Part shown: positions 26,191 to 34,120 of the stretch, piece after piece
Layout of the letters: the number at the start of each line of letters is the position of its first letter
Numbering within the stretch: the first letter of the stretch is position 1
Source of the DNA: Chryseobacterium sediminis
GTDB lineage: Bacteria; Bacteroidota; Bacteroidia; Flavobacteriales; Weeksellaceae
Direction of reading: 5' to 3'
Length of the DNA: 64,000 bases
NCBI RefSeq assembly: GCF_008386505.1
Contig: NZ_VUNZ01000001.1
Location: 1,240,001-1,304,000 of the forward strand
Translations under genes and position numbers: made by a program
Notes under the pieces: model-generated
Told to the model about the DNA's origin: nothing
The model's database searches: none
The model's input: only the letters and a program-made list of their open reading frames with translations

Positions 26191-26216
26191 ATCCACCCCT
26201 CCGAGGGAGGGAATTG
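26155..26216 (+). repeat. Two-hairpin dispersed repeat, copy D
   Basis: AACCACCCCGTCTT, hairpin CAAAAATTC...AAATTTTTG, then ATCCACCCCTCC and GAGGGAGGGAATTG. It contains the DUF559 stop codon (26188-26190). Confidence 0.85.
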
Positions 26217-26246
26217 CCTTTACTAATATTAGTCGTTATTCAACAT

Positions 26247-26286
26247 AAAAAAACCTCACTGAAATTCAGCAAGGTGGTTTTTTTTA
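26247..26286 (-). terminator. Terminator of the acidic hypothetical gene
   Basis: An imperfect stem with AAAAAAACC and GGTTTTTTTT arms around an inner CTGAAATTCAG hairpin; T tract on the minus side. Confidence 0.6.
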
Positions 26287-26296
26287 TCGTAAAAAT

Positions 26297-26590
26297 TTAA
26301 GTTAAAACATCATCGTTTTCTTCTTCATGATCATCTTCATTATCGCTGAGACTCCAGTAGTTGTTCTCTTCATCTTCTTCCCCTATTTCTTCCATTTCAT
26401 CATCGTCATCTATTCCGGGGATATCTAAGCCCTTATCAATTTTATCATCATCAAAATCTTCATCTAAAATAGGATTTCCGTCTCCATCAAGCGAAATATG
26501 TTTTTCTCTCTTAAATATATCTTCGTTAGGGTTATAATCCATCTGTTCTAACCTCTTGTTCTGTTGATTAATATTTTTCTCTGGTGCCAT
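26297..26590 (-). CDS. Highly acidic hypothetical protein
   Basis: A 97-residue protein, about one third Asp/Glu (for example DEDFDDDKIDKG, DDDDEMEEIGEEDEENN) with a basic N-terminal 20 residues. It has no signal peptide, membrane segment or recognised domain and is probably intrinsically disordered. Similar short acidic proteins are common in flavobacterial genomes without an assigned role. It starts 49 bases downstream of the hydroxyacid dehydrogenase stop and ends at its own terminator. Confidence 0.75.
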   Translation of the reverse strand: MAPEKNINQQNKRLEQMDYNPNEDIFKREKHISLDGDGNPILDEDFDDDKIDKGLDIPGIDDDDEMEEIGEEDEENNYWSLSDNEDDHEEENDDVLT

Positions 26591-26639
26591 AATATTTAAG
26601 ATTTTAGGTTTATATATTTAGAACAAAAATAATTCCAAG

Positions 26640-27626
26640 TTATGATGAATGAGAAGAATAAACGTCAGGATTTGCACAATGAGGCATTTTTTCATCTTTT
26701 GAAAAAGCGATGATATTTCCTGCAGCCAGTCTTGCCATCCCGTTTCGGGCTTCGATAGTGGCAGAACCAATGTGTGGCAGGATACAAACACTTGAAAGTT
26801 CAAGAATAGGATCATCCGCTGACATAGGTTCGGGGTTGGTAACATCAAGACCAGCGCCCCATATTTTTTGATCAACCAATGCCTGATACAAATCTTTTTG
26901 ATTGTGAAAGCCTCCTCTGGCAGTATTGATGAAAATAGCATCCGGTTTCATCTGTTCAAATATGGACTTATTAAATAATTCTTTATGGTCAGGGGTAAAA
27001 TTGGCATGAACACTCAATACATCTGAGTTTTTGATCAGCTCTTCAAAAGAAACATAAATTGCTCCCAATTCCTGTTCTGCTTCTTCATTATGATGGCGGT
27101 TATGATAAATGATATTCATTCCAAAAGCTTTTTTGGATTTTTCAGCCATTTCATAACCAATACGACCGAGCCCGAAAATACCAAGGGTTTTTCCATAAAG
27201 TTCCTGACCTAAAGCATGCAGAGGATCAAATGCTCCCCAACTTCCGTCTTTTACTTTCCGGAAATTGTAGCTTGCTCTTCTCGCCACCGACTGCATGAGT
27301 AAAAAAGCGACATCTGAAGTGGCTCTGCTCAAAACATCAGGAGTATTGCCCACCGGAATATTCCTGTGAGTAGCTTCTTTGATTTCCACATGATCAAATC
27401 CCACAGAATATAAAGCAATGGCTTTCACATTCGGGCAGGCTTCAAAAAAGTTTTTGTCATATTTAAATTCTGCCCCAACACTTAAAATGGTATCGGTATT
27501 TTTACAGTAATTCAGCCATTCTTCATAAGAAAGGTTTTCTTTTTCCGGAATTGTAATTTCCAGTCCTGCTTCTTTCAGCATTTTAATTCCTGCTTCGGGA
27601 ATTCTTTTATTGATAAAGACTTTCAT
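26640..27626 (-). CDS. D-isomer specific 2-hydroxyacid dehydrogenase
   Basis: A 328-residue NAD(P)-dependent dehydrogenase that interconverts a 2-hydroxy acid and a 2-oxo acid. It has the Rossmann motif GIFGLGRIG, catalytic Arg in NTARGGFHNQ, a Glu in TNPEPM and the His in LPHIGSATIEAR, in the order of the D-LDH/glyoxylate-reductase family. The N terminus MKVFINKRIPEAGIKML resembles glyoxylate/hydroxypyruvate reductases. The exact substrate cannot be fixed by eye. It lies downstream of a small gene on the same strand. Confidence 0.92.
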   Translation of the reverse strand: MKVFINKRIPEAGIKMLKEAGLEITIPEKENLSYEEWLNYCKNTDTILSVGAEFKYDKNFFEACPNVKAIALYSVGFDHVEIKEATHRNIPVGNTPDVLSRATSDVAFLLMQSVARRASYNFRKVKDGSWGAFDPLHALGQELYGKTLGIFGLGRIGYEMAEKSKKAFGMNIIYHNRHHNEEAEQELGAIYVSFEELIKNSDVLSVHANFTPDHKELFNKSIFEQMKPDAIFINTARGGFHNQKDLYQALVDQKIWGAGLDVTNPEPMSADDPILELSSVCILPHIGSATIEARNGMARLAAGNIIAFSKDEKMPHCANPDVYSSHSS

Positions 27627-27654
27627 TGGTATGGATTAAGGATTGTAAATAAAA

Positions 27655-27679
27655 AACCTCACTCGCAAAAAGTAAGGTT
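27655..27679 (-). terminator. Terminator of the small gene at 27693
   Basis: AACCTCAC pairs with GTAAGGTT (one wobble pair) over a 9-base loop; minus side continues TTTTTATTT. Confidence 0.6.
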
Positions 27680-27692
27680 CTGAACTTTAATA

Positions 27693-27962
27693 TTAAAAAT
27701 TATTTCTTTTCATCTGAATAGTCTCTGTTCTTCTCCAGGCTTCAGAAGCAATTTCCTGAATTTCTGTCCAAACTTCTTTCGCGGACTTTTGAGTCTGTGC
27801 CATAAATCCTTGTTTGGTTGCTTCCTGATTCCTGCTTTTCATGTCATGAATGTAATCTTTTGCCTGCTGGGAATAACTTTCTACGCTATATCCCGGATTA
27901 TTACTGAGGTTTTTCTGAAGATTACTAAAATCATGTGACGCTTTGAATCTGTTCGTGTCCAT
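27693..27962 (-). CDS. Small hypothetical helical protein
   Basis: An 89-residue soluble protein starting MDTNRFKASHDFSNLQKNLSNNPGYSVESYSQQAKDYI, mostly helix-forming and Gln/Lys/Glu rich. No signal sequence or known domain is recognised. The frame is open 13 codons further upstream to 28001, but the ATG at 27962 gives the more natural N terminus. It has its own terminator and sits after a repeat-rich spacer. Confidence 0.65.
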   Translation of the reverse strand: MDTNRFKASHDFSNLQKNLSNNPGYSVESYSQQAKDYIHDMKSRNQEATKQGFMAQTQKSAKEVWTEIQEIASEAWRRTETIQMKRNNF

Positions 27963-28035
27963 AATATAGATTTTAGTGATTGGGTTCTCGTATGAGTCCA
28001 ATTTTCATTCCGAAATGAGTTAAAATATTTTAAAT

Positions 28036-28097
28036 TTTGACTAAAGCCAGTTGAATTTAATGTAAAAAAAAACGGACTAAAGTTCATTCCTATTGAT
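28036..28097 (+). repeat. Dispersed GGCTAAAGCC-type repeat, degenerate copy
   Basis: TTGACTAAAGCCAGTTGAATT at one end and CGGACTAAAGTTCATTCCTATTGATGGG at the other; the same words occur at 9003-9066. Confidence 0.6.
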
Positions 28098-28107
28098 GGG
28101 ATTGGTA

Positions 28108-28153
28108 TTCGGCAGAACTGGTGTTTGAGACCAGCCCTTCTACCAATTCCGTG
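28108..28153 (-). pseudogene. tRNA-Leu(CAA) fragment
   Basis: On the minus strand the sequence contains CGGAATTGGTAGA (D-arm of a tRNA-Leu), then CTGGT-CTCAAAC-ACCAG, a 5-bp anticodon stem and 7-base loop with anticodon CAA, then TTCTG. The 5' acceptor strand, the T-arm and the CCA end are missing, so it cannot be a working tRNA. It ends 2 bases from the pcm stop codon. Confidence 0.6.
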
Positions 28154-28155
28154 AT

Positions 28156-28806
28156 TTATTGATTGGTATTTCCAAGCATAGGAACAAATTTATAAGCCCC
28201 GAATTCTTCTTTTTCAAATTCTGTAGGACCTATTTTGGTAAATCTGTATAAAACCTGTTCATCCGTAGGTCCCAATGGAATCACCATTATTCCTCCGATG
28301 TTCAATTGTTTTAAAAGCTCTGTCGGTAATGTAGAAGCGCCACAGGTTACAATGATTTTATCAAAAGGAGCAAAAGTAGGAAGTCCGGCAAAGCCATCTC
28401 CAAAGCTCTGAAATTTTGGAAACAAATGAAGTTCTCTGAGTTTCTTTTTGGAAAAGTCGAACAGGTCTTTTTGCCTTTCAACTGTATATACATGAGCTTT
28501 CATTGCCATTAAAACAGCAGTCTGATATCCGCATCCGGTACCAATTTCCAGAACTTTTTCGCCTGGTTTTACCTGCAGCAGTTCAGATTGCTCTGCCACC
28601 GTTGAAGGGTGAGAAATGGTCTGATGTGCCAGAATGGGAAATGCCCTGTCTTCATAGGCAAAATCTTCAAAGATACTTTCGATAAAAAGGTGTCTTGGAA
28701 CTTCACTCATTGCCGAAAGTACATTTTCGTCCGAAATTCCAATTCTGTATCGAAGGTAATCTACTAAAATCTTTCTTTTTCCTTTATGTACAAACGAATC
28801 CTGCAT
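28156..28806 (-). CDS. pcm: Protein-L-isoaspartate O-methyltransferase
   Basis: A 216-residue SAM-dependent enzyme that methylates isoaspartyl residues and starts repair of aged proteins, in the cytoplasm. The family blocks PRHLFI, SHPSTVAEQSELLQ, motif I LEIGTGCGYQTAVLM, the YTVERQ segment and IIVTCGASTLP (post-II) are all present in order and the length is normal. The gene is flanked by a tRNA fragment at its 3' end and a small lipoprotein gene upstream; no operon is evident. Confidence 0.95.
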   Translation of the reverse strand: MQDSFVHKGKRKILVDYLRYRIGISDENVLSAMSEVPRHLFIESIFEDFAYEDRAFPILAHQTISHPSTVAEQSELLQVKPGEKVLEIGTGCGYQTAVLMAMKAHVYTVERQKDLFDFSKKKLRELHLFPKFQSFGDGFAGLPTFAPFDKIIVTCGASTLPTELLKQLNIGGIMVIPLGPTDEQVLYRFTKIGPTEFEKEEFGAYKFVPMLGNTNQ

Positions 28807-28908
28807 TTGACAAAAGTAAGAAATTAGATTTTAGATTTCAGAAATCGTATGAAAGAATTATCCACAAAAAATAGAGCACTCTAAAAATGACCGCTTTATT
28901 CTTATTTA

Positions 28909-29553
28909 TCAATTCCATTTTATCGGATAAGGTCCATAAAAATCGCTGAAGGTATTATCTGCACATCTTTTTCTGACAAAAAAGTTATAGCTCATTGTTT
29001 TACTTAATCCTATATAAACGGCTTTTTGGCCTGTTACTAATTCCCCACCTGCCGGTGGTGCAGAACTGATCGTTAAGACAGTTTCATACATAGAAATCAC
29101 ATCATTTTCCCAGGATACTGTAGCGTCAAAAGTAGAAGAATAATCAGAAGAAGTCGTTTTTGAATACGTTGCATATCCCGGTTTTACACAAGTTGTCGTA
29201 TTACTGGCCACAACAGTAATGGGTCCTGCCCAATTGCTCCTTCCATTGGCTGTTCCGCAATTTTTTCTTACGTAGAGATCATATTTATTATTCTTATACA
29301 ATGGAAGACTATAGGAATTCTTATAAGTTACAACTGCGGTTCCTTTTCCTAAAGAGAAACCAGGCTCTCCATACTGTATTTCATAATATCCTTCGCCCTG
29401 GCTAATCATATTCCAGGAAAGCAGGTTATTTCCTTTTTCAAATGTCAAATTTGTTGGAGTTCCACATTGAGCCTGCGGGTCATATGGACTATCTCCTATA
29501 CATCCGGCAGTACATAATCCTAAGATGAGTAATATCGAAATTATTCTTTTCAT
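28909..29553 (-). CDS. Lipoprotein with two fibronectin-III-like segments
   Basis: A 214-residue predicted lipoprotein: signal MKRIISILLILGLCTAGC with lipobox CTAGC. The mature part reads like two beta-sandwich repeats (QCGTPTNLTFEKGNNLLSWN...YEIQYG...YDLYVRKNCG... and ATVSWENDVISMYETVL...YNFFVRKRCADNTFSDFYGP), as in fibronectin type III proteins of Bacteroidota. YVRKNCG and FVRKRCA are the matching strands. Probably exposed on the cell envelope; function unknown. Confidence 0.8.
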   Translation of the reverse strand: MKRIISILLILGLCTAGCIGDSPYDPQAQCGTPTNLTFEKGNNLLSWNMISQGEGYYEIQYGEPGFSLGKGTAVVTYKNSYSLPLYKNNKYDLYVRKNCGTANGRSNWAGPITVVASNTTTCVKPGYATYSKTTSSDYSSTFDATVSWENDVISMYETVLTISSAPPAGGELVTGQKAVYIGLSKTMSYNFFVRKRCADNTFSDFYGPYPIKWN

Positions 29554-29687
29554 GGTTATTTTTCTGACCGTGAATTTACTGCAATTTCTTTAATGAATAC
29601 ATGCTTTCAATCTTAAATATCTCCAAGTGAAAAGTCATGTATTTTATAAATGTACATTCACTATATTTACAAAAATTTAATAAAGCT

Positions 29688-30650
29688 ATGTTAAAAGCAG
29701 GTTTGGTAGGTGCCGGACACTTGGGAAAAATACATTTAAAACTTCTTAATCAATCAGATAGATATGAATTTGTAGGTTTCCATGATAAAGATGTTGAAAA
29801 CGGAAAGAAATTAGAAGCCGAATTCGGATATAAATATTTTGAAAATTTTGATGAATTGCTTGAGCAGATTGACATGCTTGATATTGTCACTCCTACAGTT
29901 TATCATTACGATTATGCTTTAAAAGCCATTGAAAAAGGTCTTCATTTCTTTATTGAAAAACCGGTAACCCAGACTCTTGAGCAAGCAGAAGAAATTTTAC
30001 GTTTATGTCAGGAAAAAGGAATTAAAGCACAGGTAGGGCACGTTGAGAGATACAATCCGGCTTTTATTGCCACTAAGGAATATATCAGCAACCCGATGTT
30101 TATTGAAATCCACAGACTGGCAGAATTTAATCCCCGCGGAACAGATGTTTCTGTGGTACTGGACCTTATGATCCATGATCTGGATATTTTATTGAGCATG
30201 GCTAAATCTAAGGTTAAAAACATCCATGCAAGTGGTGTTTGTGTAGTAAGTAAAACTCCGGATATTGCCAATGCAAGAATAGAATTTGAAAACGGATGTG
30301 TAGCCAACCTTACAACTTCCAGAATTTCTATGAAAGCCATGAGAAAAAGCAGATTCTTCCAGAAAGATGCTTATATCTCTGTAGATTTCCTTGAGAAAAA
30401 GGCAGAGGTTATCAGAATGAAAGATGCTCCTGAAAACCCTACTCCATTTGATATGATCATTGAAAATGCAGATGGAGAAAAGAATCAGATTCTGTTTGAA
30501 TACCCAAATATTCAGTCTAACAATGCTATTTTGGATGAGTTGAATTCTTTTGCGGATGCCATCACAGGCGATAAAAATGTAGAGGTTTCTCTTGAAGACG
30601 GTACTGAAGCGTTGAAAGTGGCTTTGGAAATTATGAGGCTGATCAGCTAA
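29688..30650 (+). CDS. Gfo/Idh/MocA-family NAD(P)-dependent oxidoreductase
   Basis: A 320-residue oxidoreductase, usually of sugars or their derivatives. The Rossmann motif GLVGAGHLGKIH is at the N terminus, followed by EKPVTQTLEQAEEIL with the family EKP motif, AQVGHVERYNP, and DLMIHDLDI, where the His is a likely catalytic residue. The substrate is not predictable. The frame extends 17 codons upstream to 29637, but the ATG at 29688 starts exactly at the Rossmann fold. Its promoter may be the near-consensus TATATTTA at 29662. A terminator follows. Confidence 0.92.
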   Translation: MLKAGLVGAGHLGKIHLKLLNQSDRYEFVGFHDKDVENGKKLEAEFGYKYFENFDELLEQIDMLDIVTPTVYHYDYALKAIEKGLHFFIEKPVTQTLEQAEEILRLCQEKGIKAQVGHVERYNPAFIATKEYISNPMFIEIHRLAEFNPRGTDVSVVLDLMIHDLDILLSMAKSKVKNIHASGVCVVSKTPDIANARIEFENGCVANLTTSRISMKAMRKSRFFQKDAYISVDFLEKKAEVIRMKDAPENPTPFDMIIENADGEKNQILFEYPNIQSNNAILDELNSFADAITGDKNVEVSLEDGTEALKVALEIMRLIS

Positions 30651-30689
30651 AAATAAAAATATGCTGTTTTATCACAGCTATACCTACAG

Positions 30690-30734
30690 TGCTATCTTAT
30701 AATCGAAAGAATGATTATGAGATAGCATTTTTAA
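30690..30734 (+). terminator. Terminator after the Gfo/Idh/MocA gene
   Basis: A 15-bp stem, TGCTATCTTATAATC with GATTATGAGATAGCA (one wobble), followed by TTTTTAATTTT. Confidence 0.8.
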
Positions 30735-30842
30735 TTTTCAATAGCTTATTCCAGATATCAGGATTTTTAAATTTCAATAAAAACTTTTCGTTAAAAATTA
30801 CTGATTTATCAATAAAAAATCCGTTTCAAAACAAAAAAACAA

Positions 30843-30850
30843 TATATTTG
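30843..30850 (+). promoter_or_regulatory. Possible promoter box for the GH5 gene
   Basis: TATATTTG (TAnnTTTG) about 145 bases before the GH5 start. Apart from this and the terminator at 30690, the 344-base space 30651-30994 is plain A+T-rich sequence. Confidence 0.35.
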
Positions 30851-30994
30851 AACAACAATTCAATAAAGTATTGAAAAATTTTGTTTTACATATATGGATA
30901 CCTGACATAAATGATCTGAATACAGATTCATTTTGTAATGTCGCCATTCATTATAATCTCTAATTTCCATACTATTTAATCCATTGAAATCATT

Positions 30995-32725
30995 ATGAAA
31001 AGAGCTATTGTAATATCCGCACTTTTATTGTCTCAATTTGGGACATCACAATTGTTAAAAACTTCTGGACGGAAGATCGTTAATGATAAAGGTGAAAATA
31101 TCCAATTGAGAGGTCTGGGCCCCGGCGGCTGGATGCTTCAGGAAGGTTATATGCTGAAAACGGCTGACTTTGCAGGTCCCCAGTATAAGATTAAGGAGAA
31201 AATTGCTGAGTTAATTGGTGAGGACGGAATGAATGAGTTCTACAAAGCTTATCTGAAAAACGGAATCACCAAACAGGATATTGATTTTCTGGCAAAAGCA
31301 GGATTCAATTCAATACGACTTCCTATGCATTATAATCTTTATACACTTCCAATTGAAAAAGAAGCCGTAAAAGGAAAAGATACATGGCTGGAAGAAGGCT
31401 TTAAAATGACCGATGATCTGCTTCAATGGTGTGCTGCCAATAAAATTTACCTCATCCTGGATCTTCATGCAGCTCCCGGCGGACAGGGAAATGATGTCAA
31501 TATTTCTGATAATGATAAATCTAAACCTTCGCTTTGGGCCAATGAAGAAAACCAGAGAAAGACTATAGCTCTCTGGAAAAAACTGGCTGAACGATATAAA
31601 GACAGTCCATGGATTGGAGGTTATGACCTGATCAACGAGCCTAATATAAATTTCACAGGCAAAAACCCGAATGGTACCGACGAAATGTCAAATGCCCCGC
31701 TTTGGAAACTTCAGAAAGAAATCACCGCTGCAATCAGAGAGGTTGATAAAAAGCATATTATTTTCATTGAAGGAAACGGCTGGGGAAATAATTATAACGG
31801 ACTGCCGGCTATCTGGGACAACAATATGGCTTTCAGCTTTCATAAATACTGGAATTACAATGATGATCAAACCCTGAAATTTGCGTTGGATCTTCGGGAG
31901 AAACACAATATGCCCATCTGGCTTGGTGAAACAGGTGAGAATTCCAATGTCTGGTTTACTGAGCTTATTCAGCTTTTGGACAAACATAATATCGGGTATG
32001 CGTTCTGGCCGATGAAAAAGATTGATAATATTGCCGGAATCACCAATGTCAAGATTACACCTGAATATGAAAAGCTATTGGATTACTGGAAAAACGGCGG
32101 TGAAAAACCTTCAAAAGAATATGCAAAAAAAGCATTGATGCAGATTGCTGACAACTACAAACTGAACAATACGGAAGTCAAAAAAGATGTTATTGATGCC
32201 ATGTTCAGACAGACAACGGATGCTTCAACAAAACCATTTAAAAATCATCAGGTTCCGGGAAGAATATTTGCTTCGGAATATGATTTGGGTAAAATGGGTT
32301 CTGCTTATCTGGATAAAGATTTCATTAATCTTTGGGTAAGTGATCCTGCAAAAAGATCCGAATGGAACTCCGGACAGCAGATGAGAAATGATGGTGTGGA
32401 TATTTATAAGTGTAATGATAAAATTACCAATCAGTATTATGTGGGGAAAACAGAATCCGGAGAATGGCTCCAGTATACTGTTCAGTCAAAAGGAGACAAA
32501 AATTATACGTTTGACATCCGTTATTCAGCAGCCAGTGATTCAAAAATAAGGATTGAAACGGCTTCCGGAAAAGTTTTAGCTTCGGTATCATTGGCTTCTA
32601 CCGGAGGAAATGAGAACTGGAAAACGATTTCCGTAAAGAATATCGGCCTTCAGAAAGGGGAAAACAAGGTCAGAATATTCTTTGAAAATGATGGTGCCAA
32701 TCTGAATTATTTTGAAGTAAAATAG
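30995..32725 (+). CDS. Glycoside hydrolase family 5 protein with CBM6-like domain
   Basis: A 576-residue secreted glycosidase with a signal peptide (residues 1-19). Residues about 20-370 form a GH5 TIM barrel: FLAKAGFNSIRLPMHYN, LILDLHAAPGG, GYDLINEPN with acid/base Glu215, FSFHKYWNY and the nucleophile Glu312 in WLGETGEN. Residues about 420-576 resemble a family 6 carbohydrate-binding module (DKITNQYYVGKTESGEWLQYTV, SAASDSKIRIETASGK, ENKVRIFFEN). Probably an endo-glucanase or related beta-glycanase acting outside the cytoplasm; the exact polymer is not known. No sus genes are adjacent. Confidence 0.92.
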   Translation: MKRAIVISALLLSQFGTSQLLKTSGRKIVNDKGENIQLRGLGPGGWMLQEGYMLKTADFAGPQYKIKEKIAELIGEDGMNEFYKAYLKNGITKQDIDFLAKAGFNSIRLPMHYNLYTLPIEKEAVKGKDTWLEEGFKMTDDLLQWCAANKIYLILDLHAAPGGQGNDVNISDNDKSKPSLWANEENQRKTIALWKKLAERYKDSPWIGGYDLINEPNINFTGKNPNGTDEMSNAPLWKLQKEITAAIREVDKKHIIFIEGNGWGNNYNGLPAIWDNNMAFSFHKYWNYNDDQTLKFALDLREKHNMPIWLGETGENSNVWFTELIQLLDKHNIGYAFWPMKKIDNIAGITNVKITPEYEKLLDYWKNGGEKPSKEYAKKALMQIADNYKLNNTEVKKDVIDAMFRQTTDASTKPFKNHQVPGRIFASEYDLGKMGSAYLDKDFINLWVSDPAKRSEWNSGQQMRNDGVDIYKCNDKITNQYYVGKTESGEWLQYTVQSKGDKNYTFDIRYSAASDSKIRIETASGKVLASVSLASTGGNENWKTISVKNIGLQKGENKVRIFFENDGANLNYFEVK

Positions 32726-32745
32726 TAATAATTATCTTAAATTGC

Positions 32746-32779
32746 AGCTCTCTTTTGGTGTTCAAAAGAGAGCTTTTTA
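32746..32779 (+). terminator. Terminator after the GH5 gene
   Basis: AGCTCTCTTTTG pairs perfectly with CAAAAGAGAGCT over 5 bases, then TTTTAA. The beta-lactamase ATG follows 12 bases later, so it needs its own promoter or read-through. Confidence 0.75.
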
Positions 32780-32790
32780 ATTTCGGTATT

Positions 32791-33669
32791 ATGAAAAAAA
32801 CAGCATTTCTTTTTCTTCTAATTTCAGCATTCACATTTGCTCAGACCTCACTATTGGAACAAAAAATACATTCAATTCTTAAGAACAAAAAAGCGACGGT
32901 GGGAGTTTCTGTTCTGGGTTTTGAGAATAGTTTTAAATATGATAAAAATTCGGATAAAAAACTTCCGATGCAAAGTGTGTTCAAATTCCATATTGCAGCC
33001 GCAATTCTGAATTCTGTAGATCAGGGAAAGCTTTCGTTAGATCAGAAAATTGTACTGAACCAATCAAATTTACTTGAAAATACATGGTCTCCGCTTCGGG
33101 ATAAGTATACGGGAAGTAATGTTGAAATTCCGTTAAGTGAAGTGATTGAATATACTGTTGCCAAAAGTGATAATAATGGCTGTGATATTCTTCTCAAGCT
33201 TTTGGGAGGAACTCAGCCTGTACAGAAATTCATGGATTCCAAAGGAGTAAAGGGTTTTCAGATCAAGTATAATGAAGAGGCGATGCATAAAGACTGGAAA
33301 GTTCAGTATGAAAATTACAGCACCACAAAATCTGCAGTTGATGTCCTGAAAAAGTTTTATGACGGCAAATTATTATCAAAAAAATCTACAGATTATCTGA
33401 TGCAAGTAATGCTGTCTACTTCAACAGGATTAAACAAAATGGTAGAACAACTTCCCAAAAATACTCCTGTGGCCAGAAAAACGGGAGCTTCCGGAAAAAA
33501 TAACGCAGGTTTAACAGGGGCAGAAAATGAAATTGGCATTGTTACTTTACCCAATGGAAAACATTATGCATTAGCTGTATTTGTCAGTAATTCAATGGAA
33601 ACGGATGCGGTAAACTGCAGGATGGTTTCTGATATTTCCAAGGAGGTTTGGGAATATTTTAATAAATAA
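32791..33669 (+). CDS. bla: Class A beta-lactamase, CGA/CIA-like (subclass A2)
   Basis: A 292-residue serine beta-lactamase that hydrolyses beta-lactam antibiotics in the periplasm. The signal peptide is MKKTAFLFLLISAFTFAQ. The catalytic motifs are Ser62-V-F-Lys65, the SDN motif at Ser125-Asp-Asn127 (SDNNGCD) and the KTG motif at 229-231 (RKTGAS), with a Glu in the YNEEAMHKDW omega-loop region. The sequence closely resembles the chromosomal CGA-1/CIA enzymes of Chryseobacterium as I remember them, so it looks intrinsic, not acquired. The start is the ATG at 32791; an upstream GTG would fuse the signal peptide to the terminator region. No regulator is adjacent. Confidence 0.93.
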   Translation: MKKTAFLFLLISAFTFAQTSLLEQKIHSILKNKKATVGVSVLGFENSFKYDKNSDKKLPMQSVFKFHIAAAILNSVDQGKLSLDQKIVLNQSNLLENTWSPLRDKYTGSNVEIPLSEVIEYTVAKSDNNGCDILLKLLGGTQPVQKFMDSKGVKGFQIKYNEEAMHKDWKVQYENYSTTKSAVDVLKKFYDGKLLSKKSTDYLMQVMLSTSTGLNKMVEQLPKNTPVARKTGASGKNNAGLTGAENEIGIVTLPNGKHYALAVFVSNSMETDAVNCRMVSDISKEVWEYFNK

Positions 33670-33702
33670 AATTTTAAGCTTATTTTTAAAGCGATTTTTA
33701 AC

Positions 33703-34113
33703 ATGAAAAAAATAATAGTAACAACGGCTCTGCTGGCTTTCACATTCTTTTACTCGCAGAAGAATCAGAATTATTTAGAGATCAGCTACGGAAGCGTATG
33801 CTGTGGTCCGCCATCTGATAAACCTGTCATCAGCTATCTGAAAGAATTTAAGAATAAAAGCCGGGTAAAAAGTCTGGAAATCCTTTTACAGAAAGGCAGA
33901 GGCAGAGAAGGTGAATTCACATTATATGTTGGTACTGATTATCTTACTAAAAATCAAAAAAGCCGTCTTATAAGAGGATTAACGGCTACTGTTTCTAATC
34001 AGAACAACAGTAAGAAAACCCAAAGTACAGGAACCGTTTTCTTTGATTCGGCAACGGTTGTTTCTCAGGCAGATCTTATTGACGTAAAAAATTTAACTAT
34101 CTATAAAAAATAA
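33703..34113 (+). CDS. Small secreted hypothetical protein
   Basis: A 136-residue protein with a signal peptide (MKKIIVTTALLAFTFFYSQ) and mature sequence YLEISYGSVCCGPPSDKPVISYLKEFKNKSR..., containing adjacent Cys residues in SVCCGPP. No family is recognised. It lies 33 bases after the beta-lactamase gene and 7 bases before the 3-hydroxybutyryl-CoA dehydrogenase gene, so it is probably co-transcribed with the latter. No function is suggested by the sequence. Confidence 0.75.
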   Translation: MKKIIVTTALLAFTFFYSQKNQNYLEISYGSVCCGPPSDKPVISYLKEFKNKSRVKSLEILLQKGRGREGEFTLYVGTDYLTKNQKSRLIRGLTATVSNQNNSKKTQSTGTVFFDSATVVSQADLIDVKNLTIYKK

Positions 34114-34120
34114 AGGAAAA

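Larger units (their letters stand above)
25671..26216 (+). mobile_element. Candidate repeat-bracketed element with DUF559 nuclease gene
   Basis: A 546-base unit bounded by inverted copies of the two-hairpin repeat: TCAATTCCCC opens it and GAGGGAATTG closes it, with both GGGGTGGTT/AACCACCCC ends facing the gene. The single gene is a DUF559 nuclease whose stop codon lies inside the right repeat. Solo copies of the same repeat are at 2593, 9083 and 43442. The layout mimics REP elements flanking a RAYT transposase gene, but with a different enzyme. Mobility itself is inferred; no target-site duplication was recognised. Confidence 0.55.

Noticed and set aside
30689..30874. 61-codon open frame on the plus strand
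   Set aside because: Starts inside the terminator hairpin, in A+T-rich sequence; the translation is low complexity.
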